NCBI GenBank assembly: GCA_031262835.1
Contig: JAISGY010000013.1
Coordinates: 1 to 64,000, forward strand
From: Ruminococcus sp.
Lineage (GTDB): Bacteria; Bacillota; Clostridia; Oscillospirales; Ruminococcaceae
DNA length: 64,000 nt
Reading direction: 5' to 3'
Part shown: one piece after another, positions 1-8,646 of the stretch
Layout: the number at the start of each line of letters is the position of its first letter
Position numbering within the stretch: position 1 is the stretch's first letter
Notes under the pieces: model-generated
Told to the model about the DNA's origin: nothing
The model's database searches: none
The model's input: only the letters and a program-made list of their open reading frames with translations
Program-made: the position numbers and the translations under genes

Positions 1-662
1 AGAAAAAACTGAACCGGGAAGTAATTCACAAAGGCGAACGGCAGTACGAAAATCAGAATATCCTGAATCCACCGCGGGAAAATATTGATCGGGTACCCGG
101 CGAATTTCCGGGGGTTATAGAAGACGGCATTTAATAAATTATCGGTTTTTATGACCCAGAAACTCAGTGCGGCTACGAAAAGAAAGATGGATGCCTGAAT
201 AATCACGCCGGATATAACCGTCACAAACAGATAAAAAATGTTCACCGCTGACCAGACGATATTAACCCTATTCGCCGACAGAATAAGGAGCACAACCCCC
301 AATCCCCCGTGTCCGACCGCCGCGAACATATCGGCATTCGCCGCGACAACCTGAAACAGAACCGATCGCGGGCGCATTAAAAACCTATCCAGATCCCCCG
401 AATAAACTATACCTTGAAAATCACGGAGTCCCGTGCAAAACATCACCAAAATCCCATACGTCAGGAATAAAAACGAGAATAAAAACATCAGTTCATAAAG
501 GTTCCATCCGCCGATACTGTCAAATGTCAAAAGCGTCAGATATATCGTTATGATCCCGGCGGCTTCCCGCAAAAACACGGTGGAGGAGCGGAGTACCGCG
601 TCAAAACGATACTGAAACCACGATTTTGAAATGGTTTTCAGGTATTTTAAATACAGATTCAT
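1..662 (-). CDS. ABC-2 type transporter permease (DUF990-like), 3' end truncated by window edge
   Basis: Own translation from ATG at 662: MNLYLKYLKTISKSWFQYRFDAVLRSSTVFLREAAGIITIYLTLLTFDS...; multi-TM; same operon order as the following permease and ATPase. Confidence 0.8.
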   Translation of the reverse strand, partial: MNLYLKYLKTISKSWFQYRFDAVLRSSTVFLREAAGIITIYLTLLTFDSIGGWNLYELMFLFSFLFLTYGILVMFCTGLRDFQGIVYSGDLDRFLMRPRSVLFQVVAANADMFAAVGHGGLGVVLLILSANRVNIVWSAVNIFYLFVTVISGVIIQASIFLFVAALSFWVIKTDNLLNAVFYNPRKFAGYPINIFPRWIQDILIFVLPFAFVNYFPVQFF

Positions 663-670
663 CGCTTTTT

Positions 671-1477
671 TTACCCCCCCGCAATAACGATTTTTTTCAC
701 GCCTTTTCGCCACAGCAATGCGCCGCAAAGTATGAACACACCGAGCCAGAAAAGCTGTTTCCCAAACGAAAACGCAATCTCTTCTACTGTCATCTGCCCC
801 AGATAAATCTTCACCGGCGCGAAATAGATAACATCAAAGGGTGTATAGCGCAAAGCGTTTTGAAGTGACTGCGGCATAAACCATATCGGCAGCATTGTCC
901 CCGCGAAGATACCGATTATCACGTTTTTCAGGGTGGAAAGGCTCCACACATTCGTTATCCAAAAGGATGTTACCGATACAATATAGCTGATGGAATAAAG
1001 CAGGCAGAAGCCGAAAATAACCGACACCGCCGCAAGGAGAAGCATCGCAAACGACTTTGGCGGCAGAAGCTTAAAGAATATCGCCGAGATTATCAATGTG
1101 GGTGCGAAATGCCCGATCAGCTTGAAAAGGTTGCTCCCGATCGCCTGAAACATATTCGACAGGCTGATGCTCATCGGTTTGAGGAGTTCTGACGCAACTG
1201 CTCCGCTATGGACTTTCCCGGCAATCGCAAAATCATTGAACCCGAAGGCGGTAGAAAGCAGCATTGAAAACACAATATTCGTCACCGTCGCGGAAAAACT
1301 TATGCCGTCCACACTTTCCGCTCCGCCGTAAAGTGCTTTCCAAATTGAAACCGTAATGAAAACAGATATTATCGAATTCACCAGACCGAAGAAATAGGAG
1401 GCGCGGAAAACGGTGCTTTGTGAAAACGACATCCGCATGATTTTTATATATTTATTCGATTTTAACACATCAAGCAT
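671..1477 (-). CDS. ABC-2 type transporter permease (DUF990-like)
   Basis: ORF 671..1549; start trimmed to MLDVLKSNKYIKIMRMSFS, which overlaps the ATPase stop by 8 bp; multi-TM. Confidence 0.8.
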   Translation of the reverse strand: MLDVLKSNKYIKIMRMSFSQSTVFRASYFFGLVNSIISVFITVSIWKALYGGAESVDGISFSATVTNIVFSMLLSTAFGFNDFAIAGKVHSGAVASELLKPMSISLSNMFQAIGSNLFKLIGHFAPTLIISAIFFKLLPPKSFAMLLLAAVSVIFGFCLLYSISYIVSVTSFWITNVWSLSTLKNVIIGIFAGTMLPIWFMPQSLQNALRYTPFDVIYFAPVKIYLGQMTVEEIAFSFGKQLFWLGVFILCGALLWRKGVKKIVIAGG

Positions 1478-2456
1478 CGGCGGCACCTTTTTCATAAATG
1501 CGGCGGATGATAGCTTCAATCTCCGGCTCTTTGATCCGCAGATCCGCAATCTCCGCTTTCGCGGAAATCTCGGTAATCATTTCCGGCAACTTAATCTGTT
1601 TCGGCACGCGGAATATATGATCCAGCGGGTTTTCCGCATCTACAGAGGACTTTATGCCGCAAGCGGTCAGGGTATCGGTTTTCTCGTTAAGCGACACGGT
1701 GAGAACGCGTTCCTCACCGAAGACATCACGCAGTTTCTCCGTCGTTCCGTCATATAAAAGCGCGCCTTCGTCAATTATTAAAATGCGCTTGCAGACCTTT
1801 TCAATATCCTGCATATCGTGGGTAGTGAAAATAACGGTACAGCCGCGTTGTTCGTTTATGGATTTTATGAATGCGCGCACATTCTCTTTCACCACGACGT
1901 CAAGCCCTATGGTGGGTTCGTCAAGGAAGATTATATCGGGATTATGTAAAAAAGCCGCCGCAATATCCGCCCGCATACGCTGACCGAGACTTAACTGGCG
2001 AACCTGTTTATTTTCAAATGTATGGAGTGAAAGAATTTCATTGAAAAGCTCAATATTTGTCCGATAAATCTCGTCGGGGATTTTATAGATACTCTTTAGC
2101 ATTTCAAAAGAATCGGTTATGGGCAGATCCTGCCACAGCTGACTGCGCTGACCGAAAACCACCCCGATATGCCGCACATATTTCTTGCGGTCGCGGTGCG
2201 GTACAAAGCCGTTTACGCGCAGACTGCCGCTGTCGGGGTAAAGCACGCCGGAAAGCATTTTTACTGTTGTGGATTTCCCCGCGCCGTTAGGTCCGATGAA
2301 GCCCACCATCTGTCCGTCGGGAATGGTGAACGACAGATTGTTTACAGCGCGCTTTATCTCTGTTTCCGGGGCGAACAGGTTTTTAAGCGTTCCGCGAAAA
2401 CCGCTTTTCCGTTTCACGATCTTGAAACTGCGAACGACATTCTCAAGCTCTATCAA
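1470..2456 (-). CDS. ABC transporter ATP-binding protein
   Basis: Walker A GPNGAGKST, signature LSLGQRMR, Walker B IIFLDEPTIGLD; probable TTG start at 2456 preceded by GGGAGGGT; ORF track start at 2504 lies inside the predicted promoter. Confidence 0.88.
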   Translation of the reverse strand: MIELENVVRSFKIVKRKSGFRGTLKNLFAPETEIKRAVNNLSFTIPDGQMVGFIGPNGAGKSTTVKMLSGVLYPDSGSLRVNGFVPHRDRKKYVRHIGVVFGQRSQLWQDLPITDSFEMLKSIYKIPDEIYRTNIELFNEILSLHTFENKQVRQLSLGQRMRADIAAAFLHNPDIIFLDEPTIGLDVVVKENVRAFIKSINEQRGCTVIFTTHDMQDIEKVCKRILIIDEGALLYDGTTEKLRDVFGEERVLTVSLNEKTDTLTACGIKSSVDAENPLDHIFRVPKQIKLPEMITEISAKAEIADLRIKEPEIEAIIRRIYEKGAADA

Positions 2457-2494
2457 TGGTTTACCCTCCCGTTTTATCCTGTTTTCATGCCGTA

Positions 2495-2523
2495 AGTATA
2501 CCATATTTCAAAGAACGTGTCAA
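2495..2523 (-). promoter_or_regulatory. sigma-A-like promoter for the ABC operon
   Basis: TTGACA (2518-2523) N17 TATACT (2495-2500) on minus strand. Confidence 0.7.
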
Positions 2524-2555
2524 GCATTAATTAAACTTAAATTCCCTCTCCCCCC

Positions 2556-2584
2556 TTGACTTATGAACATTAAAGTTATATAAT
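2556..2584 (+). promoter_or_regulatory. sigma-A-like promoter for glgA
   Basis: TTGACT (2556-2561) N17 TATAAT (2579-2584). Confidence 0.75.
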
Positions 2585-2622
2585 ATTTAAAACAGCATAA
2601 ATATGTTGGGGGGATTTTATAT

Positions 2623-4053
2623 ATGGATATACTTTATGCGGCAAGCGAGGCTCAGCCCTTTATCGGAACCGGGGGACTTGCGGATGTTGCCGGGGCACTC
2701 CCGAAACAGCTTTGCGAATTCGGACATAACGCAAGGGTGGTTCTGCCCCTCTACTCGAAAATATCGCCGGAACTCCGCGAAAATCTGCGGTTCATATGCA
2801 GTTTTGACGTGCCGGTGGGTTGGCGTCAGAAATACTGCGGGGTTTTCGAGGCGAAGGTTGATGGTGTAACCTACTACCTCTTGGACAACGAAGAGTATTT
2901 TTGCAGGGCTTTTTCAAACGGTATCTTCGGCGAATATGATGCCTGCGAACAATTCGCTTTCTTTTCACGCGCTGTCATTGAGATGCTTGCACATATCGAC
3001 TGGCAGCCGCAGGTCATAAACTGCAACGACTGGCAGACCGCCTTAACCCCTGTTTATCTTCAAATTTTTTACAAACACCTCCCGATTTTTGAAAACATCA
3101 AAACCGTTTTCACTATCCATAACATACAATATCAGGGCAAATACGGCACAGAAGTCATTGACGAAGTAATGGGAATCCCTTCCTACTACATCAATCTTCT
3201 CATGTACGACGGCTGCGTTAATATGATGAAAGCCGCCTTTGAAACCTCCGACAAGATTACAACCGTCTCGCCCTCCTACGCGTGGGAAATCTTAGACCCG
3301 TGGTACAGCCACGGTTTGGACCGCGCCCTCAACAACAAGCAATACAAGTTAACCGGTTTCCTAAACGGCATCGACATCGACCTCTACAACCCCGAAACCG
3401 ACAGCATGATCGCGAAGAACTTTTCCGCAAAAGACCTCTCCGGCAAGGCAGCTTGCAAAAAAGCCCTCATAGAAGAACTAAAACTCGCGCCCGGTGACGA
3501 ACCGATAATCGGCATCGTTACCCGCTTCGTCTCCCACAAGGGCGTAGACCTTATCCGCACCGTCTTTGAAGAGATGGTCGGGGACGGTTGTAAGTTCGTC
3601 GTTCTCGGCTCAGGCGATAAAATGTACGAAGACTTCTTCCGCGAAATGGCGTATCGCTACCCCGATAAGGTCTCCGTAACAATCGGCTTCATCCCCTCCC
3701 TCGCAAAGCGCATCTACGCCTCCGCCGATATGTTTTTAATGCCCTCCCAGTCCGAACCCTGCGGGCTCGCACAGATGATTAGCCTTCGCTACGGCACTAT
3801 CCCCATAGTCCGCGAAACAGGCGGACTCCGCGACAGCATCATCGACGCCGGCTCCCCCGAATCAGGCGGCAACGGCTTTACCTTCAAAACATACAACGCT
3901 CACGATATGCTCGACGCAGTGCGCCGCGCCCACGCACTCTACAACGACCGCGGCAACTGGCAGAAACTCATGGTCTACGCAATGGGCTGCGACAACTCAT
4001 GGGCAAAATCCGCAGAACTCTACCAAGGTTTGTACAGAGAGCTCGTTGGATAA
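2623..4053 (+). CDS. glgA: Glycogen synthase (ADP-glucose), GT5
   Basis: MDILYAASEAQPFIGTGGLADVAGALPKQL (GlgA N-terminal signature), PSQSEPCGLAQMISLRYGTIPIVRETGGLRD. Confidence 0.95.
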   Translation: MDILYAASEAQPFIGTGGLADVAGALPKQLCEFGHNARVVLPLYSKISPELRENLRFICSFDVPVGWRQKYCGVFEAKVDGVTYYLLDNEEYFCRAFSNGIFGEYDACEQFAFFSRAVIEMLAHIDWQPQVINCNDWQTALTPVYLQIFYKHLPIFENIKTVFTIHNIQYQGKYGTEVIDEVMGIPSYYINLLMYDGCVNMMKAAFETSDKITTVSPSYAWEILDPWYSHGLDRALNNKQYKLTGFLNGIDIDLYNPETDSMIAKNFSAKDLSGKAACKKALIEELKLAPGDEPIIGIVTRFVSHKGVDLIRTVFEEMVGDGCKFVVLGSGDKMYEDFFREMAYRYPDKVSVTIGFIPSLAKRIYASADMFLMPSQSEPCGLAQMISLRYGTIPIVRETGGLRDSIIDAGSPESGGNGFTFKTYNAHDMLDAVRRAHALYNDRGNWQKLMVYAMGCDNSWAKSAELYQGLYRELVG

Positions 4054-4057
4054 TAAA

Positions 4058-4108
4058 AGCCGGCGGGGAACCTTCCTTAAAGAGAAAGTTCCCCGCCGCC
4101 TTATTTTC
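4058..4108. terminator. Rho-independent terminator (probably bidirectional)
   Basis: ggcggggaac...gttccccgcc hairpin with flanking A/T tract between convergent genes. Confidence 0.65.
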
Positions 4109-4115
4109 GCGTACG

Positions 4116-4358
4116 CTATTCGCCTTTGCGCGGGTAAGGTTTATGCTCGTCGGTGAGGGCGAGTATGTAGTCAATGCTGGTGTCGTAGAAGACGGAGAGT
4201 TTTGTTAAGATGAGGAGGGAGGGCTCAAGCTCGCCTGTTTCGTACCGAGAGTAGGTTTGCTGGGTGCAGTCAAGGTATTCGGCGACGTGTTTTTGGAGTA
4301 AATCGTTTTCGTTGCGGAGTTCGCGGAGGCGGATTTTTGTTTTGACGGTATTTTTCAT
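4116..4358 (-). CDS. XRE-family HTH transcriptional regulator
   Basis: MKNTVKTKIRLRELRNENDLLQKHVAEYLDCTQQTYSRYETGELEPSLLILTKLSVFYDTSIDYIL; start trimmed to the MKN methionine. Confidence 0.88.
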   Translation of the reverse strand: MKNTVKTKIRLRELRNENDLLQKHVAEYLDCTQQTYSRYETGELEPSLLILTKLSVFYDTSIDYILALTDEHKPYPRKGE

Positions 4359-4442
4359 AATTACCCTTTCGGTTAAAAGTGGCATTGATAATAGTATAGC
4401 AGTAAAATATTAAATTTATGGAAAGAAATTGCTAACATTGTG

Positions 4443-4754
4443 TTAACGGCGGTGCTTTGAAATGCCTTTGCGGACGGCATACGAAATTAGTGTTATACCG
4501 ACTGAAATTGCGATAGAGCGGATAATAATATCGCGTGCGCGCTCACCGGAAGATTTTCGGCGAACGGAGAAGTTGACGGAGGGATTTTCGGGAGTTCCGA
4601 CCGATTTTACGACGACGAAGGAGCCGTTTTTAAGTTCATATTCGCCCTCGAAGTCGGAGAGAAAGTATGAAGAAAGCGTAGACAGAATGTCCCCGACGGA
4701 AGATTTTAGGGTTTTCCCGGCTTTGTAAAGTGCAACTTTTTTAAGCAGTCCCAT
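4443..4754 (-). CDS. Small putative membrane protein of unknown function
   Basis: 103-aa ORF, C-terminal hydrophobic segment IIIRSIAISVGITLISYAV; compact spacing to upstream gene. Confidence 0.55.
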   Translation of the reverse strand: MGLLKKVALYKAGKTLKSSVGDILSTLSSYFLSDFEGEYELKNGSFVVVKSVGTPENPSVNFSVRRKSSGERARDIIIRSIAISVGITLISYAVRKGISKHRR

Positions 4755-4762
4755 TTTTTACC

Positions 4763-5623
4763 TCATGTATTAATATAAAGCGTGTAGTAGTAGTCGTCCA
4801 TGACGAAGCCGCCGCCGATGTCGGTAACGCCCTCGCCAGACTGTATAAAACCGCACTTTCTATACACAGTGTTTGCTTGCTCGTTATACTTGTTAACGGT
4901 TAAAGTTATCGCGGTTAAGCCGTTATTCCGACAGTATTCGACGAGGAAATTAACAATCTCGCGGAAATACCCTTTACCGCGGTGTTCCTTCTTTATATAT
5001 GCCTTCGACAAAAATAACGTATCGCCTTTTTTTGCAATCGCCGTGTAACCTAAATCGACGCCGTTTTTTTGCAGAATGTAGTAGATGTAGTCGTCGTTTT
5101 CGACCTGTTTTTTCATTGCGCCAAGTGACTGAAACTTCTCTATCATGTACTCAGTCTGTGCTTTGCCGATAACGGCGGGGAACCATTCGCGCCAGATTTC
5201 GCCCGCAAGGTTTGCAGTTCTTTCAAGCTGCGAATCTGTCTTCGCTTCAATGAAATTAATGCTGTACATCTTGTTTCTTTCCCTTAGTTTTTCAAAAAAT
5301 TCCTCGGTTATACCTTTTGTCACGTCCGGAGCAACAATTGTTTCCCCAATCCGCGCATTTTCTATCGCGCCCTCACACATCTTGCAGGGCGTTTTTGTAA
5401 CGTACATTACGGCACCCGGAAGCCGCCAACCACCGAGAGCATTACAGGCTTCGTTAATCGCCTCAATCTCGGCGTGAGCAAGAGCGTTTCGGGCGGACTC
5501 TCTCCTATTTCGCCCCCGCCCGATAATAACGCCGTCCTTAACGACTAAAGCACTAACCGGCACATCGCCGTCATCTGCCGCAAACCTTGCAAGAGCTTCA
5601 AGCTCAGCTAAAATCTCGTTCAT
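4763..5623 (-). CDS. TadA-like nucleoside/tRNA adenosine deaminase fused to GNAT acetyltransferase
   Basis: Deaminase zinc motifs HAE and PCKMC in N-terminal half; GNAT-like EHRGKGYFREIVNFLVEYCRNNGLTAITLTVNKYNEQANTVYRKCGF in C-terminal half. Confidence 0.8.
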   Translation of the reverse strand: MNEILAELEALARFAADDGDVPVSALVVKDGVIIGRGRNRRESARNALAHAEIEAINEACNALGGWRLPGAVMYVTKTPCKMCEGAIENARIGETIVAPDVTKGITEEFFEKLRERNKMYSINFIEAKTDSQLERTANLAGEIWREWFPAVIGKAQTEYMIEKFQSLGAMKKQVENDDYIYYILQKNGVDLGYTAIAKKGDTLFLSKAYIKKEHRGKGYFREIVNFLVEYCRNNGLTAITLTVNKYNEQANTVYRKCGFIQSGEGVTDIGGGFVMDDYYYTLYINT

Positions 5624-8589
5624 GGGCTTTCTTCCGGCGGGGTTTCGGTGACTTCGGGTTCTTCCGGTGCGTTTTCAATTTCAGGAGCAGTTGCATCTTC
5701 GGGTTCGTCCTCTGTATTCTGTATTCTCTCTTCTGTACTCTGTTGCGCCGGGTTCGGTTCAGTGCTGTCCGCCGGGTGGGGGGTTACGTTTTCGAGCATG
5801 GTAAATATGCCCTTTTGGTTCAACTTGAAGGTGCGTTCCGCCGATTCTACAGCCGCTCTCTTCATTTCAAAATATGCCACAACAATGACGATTAGCAGCG
5901 AGAATATTGTAACAATAATCCCGATTCCCATGTACTGCGGGAAGAATTTGAAGACAACGGTGTGTTCGCCCGCTGTCATAGGCACCCCGATTAAGGCATT
6001 GTCGCAAAGCGGCGTAATCTCCGTCTTTACCCCGTCAACATAAACCGTCCAGCCCGGTTCATAGCTTATCGAAGTGAAAAGCATCCCGTCAGTCGCAGCG
6101 TTAACCGTCCCGACAATCCGGTCTTCGGAAAACTCCGTAACATTCATGCCGCCCTGTCTAAGCTTGTCAATCGCGCCCTCGAACATATCCATGTCAAGGT
6201 AGTATATAAGCTCGTCGGTGTAGAGAACTTCGTCCTTGTCGTTGCCGATAGTCATGATAATCTCGTGCTTCGAGCCCGGCTCAAAACGCCCGAGTGTCAT
6301 TATCGACATCTTCCCGCCTTCAAAATAATATTGCAAGAACTCGCCGTCAAGCCAGATATTAACCTGCCTCTCATAAATCGCCGGGAAGTAAGCGTAGACC
6401 AAATCATCGGTCGGAACGGTAAATTCAAACTTAATCTGCGCGTTTTCACCCTCCTTGTCAACCGTCCATTTGTCGTGCGCGCCATAACTCCCCTCAATGA
6501 CATTTTCGGGGATAACGTCGTCAATGCGGATTCGCTTGAAGAACGGCTTGGTGCTGTTACCGGCAACCTTTGAAAGGAGCTGATTTTGCGCCTCGAAAGG
6601 ATTCGTGCTGCTTCCCACCGAAACGTTCTTTATCGCGTCGTTCGCCATGTAAGCAATGGGCAGCGCGTAGGGGTTTTCATAAACGCAGAACATCTCCGTG
6701 TCGTCGGCGTTCGCTAAAACGAGGGTGTCATAATGCTTTGAAGGTTTGAGTTCAGCCGGGTTTTTCCCCGTAATTATACCGGCATCGTCCTTAATGTAGG
6801 TTTCGGGCGTGCCCTTTTCAATGACGTATTTTATGCCAAGGAGAGCGTCTGTAACGTAGGTTTCGCCGTTATATTCGACGTAATGTCCCCCGTACCCGAA
6901 GCCTATCCGCCGCAAAAACTGAATCGGTCCGGCGTTTAGGGTTGAGCTTGAGTGGGAAACTCCGAAGCTCCCGAACGCCATTGCGTCGTTAACGGTGCGC
7001 TTGAAGTTCTTTTCAATCCTATAGACGGGCGAGGGATCAATCTCTTTTATCTTTTCGACGGTGTTTCGCCCGAGGGTTATATAGCGGTTGTAACTTGAGC
7101 GGTTTGAATAAACAACATCGGCGTTGATTCGGAAGATGTTGTAGGTGCTTGAAACGCCGAACTCAATAACCGTCATGCAGACAAGCATTGTCATCATCGA
7201 AGCCGCGCTCTTGCCCTTAATTAAGAGGTAAAGCACAAGCGCGTAAATTGCCGCAAAACTTATCGTGAACCATATCGCGGGAAGCGGGTCAACATGGTCA
7301 AGGTCAAGGTAATCAAGCCACAAAACGTAGACAGTTATCGCGAAGAACGCCGCGCCGACCTTCGCGACCTTAACGCCGCCGATGTGTTTAAGCGCGTCCG
7401 CCGCCATGATAAGGCAGAGGAACGAGAAGATGAAGGAATAGCGGTACGGGAGCCAGTTGGGGAGTTGTAAACCGTGCCATACAAGGTCAATTGTCGAGAC
7501 ATACATTGACGCTAAGATTGCCGCCGCAAGCCCCCCGAAGCCGAATTTCTTGCGGACGGGGATTTCGGGATTCATGAAGTAAAGCGGAACAAGAATAAGC
7601 ACAGCGATTCCGCAGTAGACAACCGGCGGACCTTCCGGGCGGCAGGTGTCGTAAACGTTCGGGAGCATATTCTTGAAGAATATAAGCATATCGAAATAGG
7701 GTTTCGGCGTGTAGTTAGGGGTGGTGAAGTCGAGTTTCCCGAGGGAGAGGCTTGAATAGAGCGGAAGTAAAAGCCACGCGGCGATTCCGGCGGCAAGTAA
7801 TCCTCCGGCGGCGAAATCAACCCCCGCTTTAAAGAAGTAAATTTTCGACTTCCAAATGGGTTCCCCGGCTATAAGTTTATCCGATATGAGAAAATAATAC
7901 GCAAGAAAGTAAAGGCAGCAGAATATTGCAACCATCCAACCGATGTAGAAATTCGCGATAAACATAAGGGCTAAAATCGCGGCAAAGAAGGCGAAACGCC
8001 CCTTGTCCACAACAATTTCAATCGCAAGGCAGATAAGCGGGAGGAAGATAAGCCCGTCGATCCACATGGGGTTCATGAGCTGTACAATCATATACGCGCA
8101 ACACGCGTACATTATCGAAAATATAAGCCCCGACGAGGGGTTAACCTTGCGGCATTTAAAGAGGTAAAAACAAAACGCAAGCCCTGCCGAGCCGACTTTG
8201 AGAAGCTGCATAACAAGGATAGCTTCGGTTATATAGCCGCGCGGAAAGAGCATTACAACGAGGGTAAAGGGGCTTGCAAGGTAATAAGCGAAAATTCCGA
8301 TAAATTCCCCGGAGAGGTTTCTGCTCCATGAACTAAAGAAGCTGCCGTCGCCCCAAAAAGCGTCGCGTAGGTTCTCGAAATAATACACGTACTGCCCGTT
8401 AAGATCGAGGGCTAAGACCGACTCGTCCCCGAATGGTTCAATACCGAAGATAAAATACGCCGTTAAGACTATTAAAGCGGGGATAAAAAACGCCGCAATA
8501 TAATAACCGTTTAACCGTAACTTTCGAATACTAAAACCGCTTTCAAAAATATATACTTTAATTATACTACAATTTGACACTAAAATCAA
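5620..8589 (-). CDS. YfhO-family multi-TM membrane protein
   Basis: Large polytopic protein with LNGYYIAAFFIPALIVLTAYFIFGIEPFGDESVLALDLNGQYVYYFENLRDAF; start codon unresolved (probably near 8520-8530); 4-bp overlap ATGA with downstream gene. Confidence 0.8.
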   Translation of the reverse strand: MILVSNCSIIKVYIFESGFSIRKLRLNGYYIAAFFIPALIVLTAYFIFGIEPFGDESVLALDLNGQYVYYFENLRDAFWGDGSFFSSWSRNLSGEFIGIFAYYLASPFTLVVMLFPRGYITEAILVMQLLKVGSAGLAFCFYLFKCRKVNPSSGLIFSIMYACCAYMIVQLMNPMWIDGLIFLPLICLAIEIVVDKGRFAFFAAILALMFIANFYIGWMVAIFCCLYFLAYYFLISDKLIAGEPIWKSKIYFFKAGVDFAAGGLLAAGIAAWLLLPLYSSLSLGKLDFTTPNYTPKPYFDMLIFFKNMLPNVYDTCRPEGPPVVYCGIAVLILVPLYFMNPEIPVRKKFGFGGLAAAILASMYVSTIDLVWHGLQLPNWLPYRYSFIFSFLCLIMAADALKHIGGVKVAKVGAAFFAITVYVLWLDYLDLDHVDPLPAIWFTISFAAIYALVLYLLIKGKSAASMMTMLVCMTVIEFGVSSTYNIFRINADVVYSNRSSYNRYITLGRNTVEKIKEIDPSPVYRIEKNFKRTVNDAMAFGSFGVSHSSSTLNAGPIQFLRRIGFGYGGHYVEYNGETYVTDALLGIKYVIEKGTPETYIKDDAGIITGKNPAELKPSKHYDTLVLANADDTEMFCVYENPYALPIAYMANDAIKNVSVGSSTNPFEAQNQLLSKVAGNSTKPFFKRIRIDDVIPENVIEGSYGAHDKWTVDKEGENAQIKFEFTVPTDDLVYAYFPAIYERQVNIWLDGEFLQYYFEGGKMSIMTLGRFEPGSKHEIIMTIGNDKDEVLYTDELIYYLDMDMFEGAIDKLRQGGMNVTEFSEDRIVGTVNAATDGMLFTSISYEPGWTVYVDGVKTEITPLCDNALIGVPMTAGEHTVVFKFFPQYMGIGIIVTIFSLLIVIVVAYFEMKRAAVESAERTFKLNQKGIFTMLENVTPHPADSTEPNPAQQSTEERIQNTEDEPEDATAPEIENAPEEPEVTETPPEESP
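5708..5742. repeat. Degenerate 7-bp tandem repeat, locus 1 (inside yfhO 3' end)
   Basis: tcctctg tattctg tattctc tcttctg tactctg. Confidence 0.7.
8561..8589 (-). promoter_or_regulatory. Candidate promoter for the yfhO operon
   Basis: TTGATT (8584-8589) N17 TATAAT (8561-8566) on minus strand. Confidence 0.5.
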
Positions 8590-8604
8590 GCATTTTTTTA
8601 AATT

Positions 8605-8634
8605 AAAAATGCCGCAAAACTATGCGGCATTTTT
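8605..8634 (-). terminator. Rho-independent terminator
   Basis: aaaaatgccgc aaaactat gcggcattttt directly downstream of solute-binding protein gene. Confidence 0.8.
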
Positions 8635-8646
8635 ATGAACAAAAAC

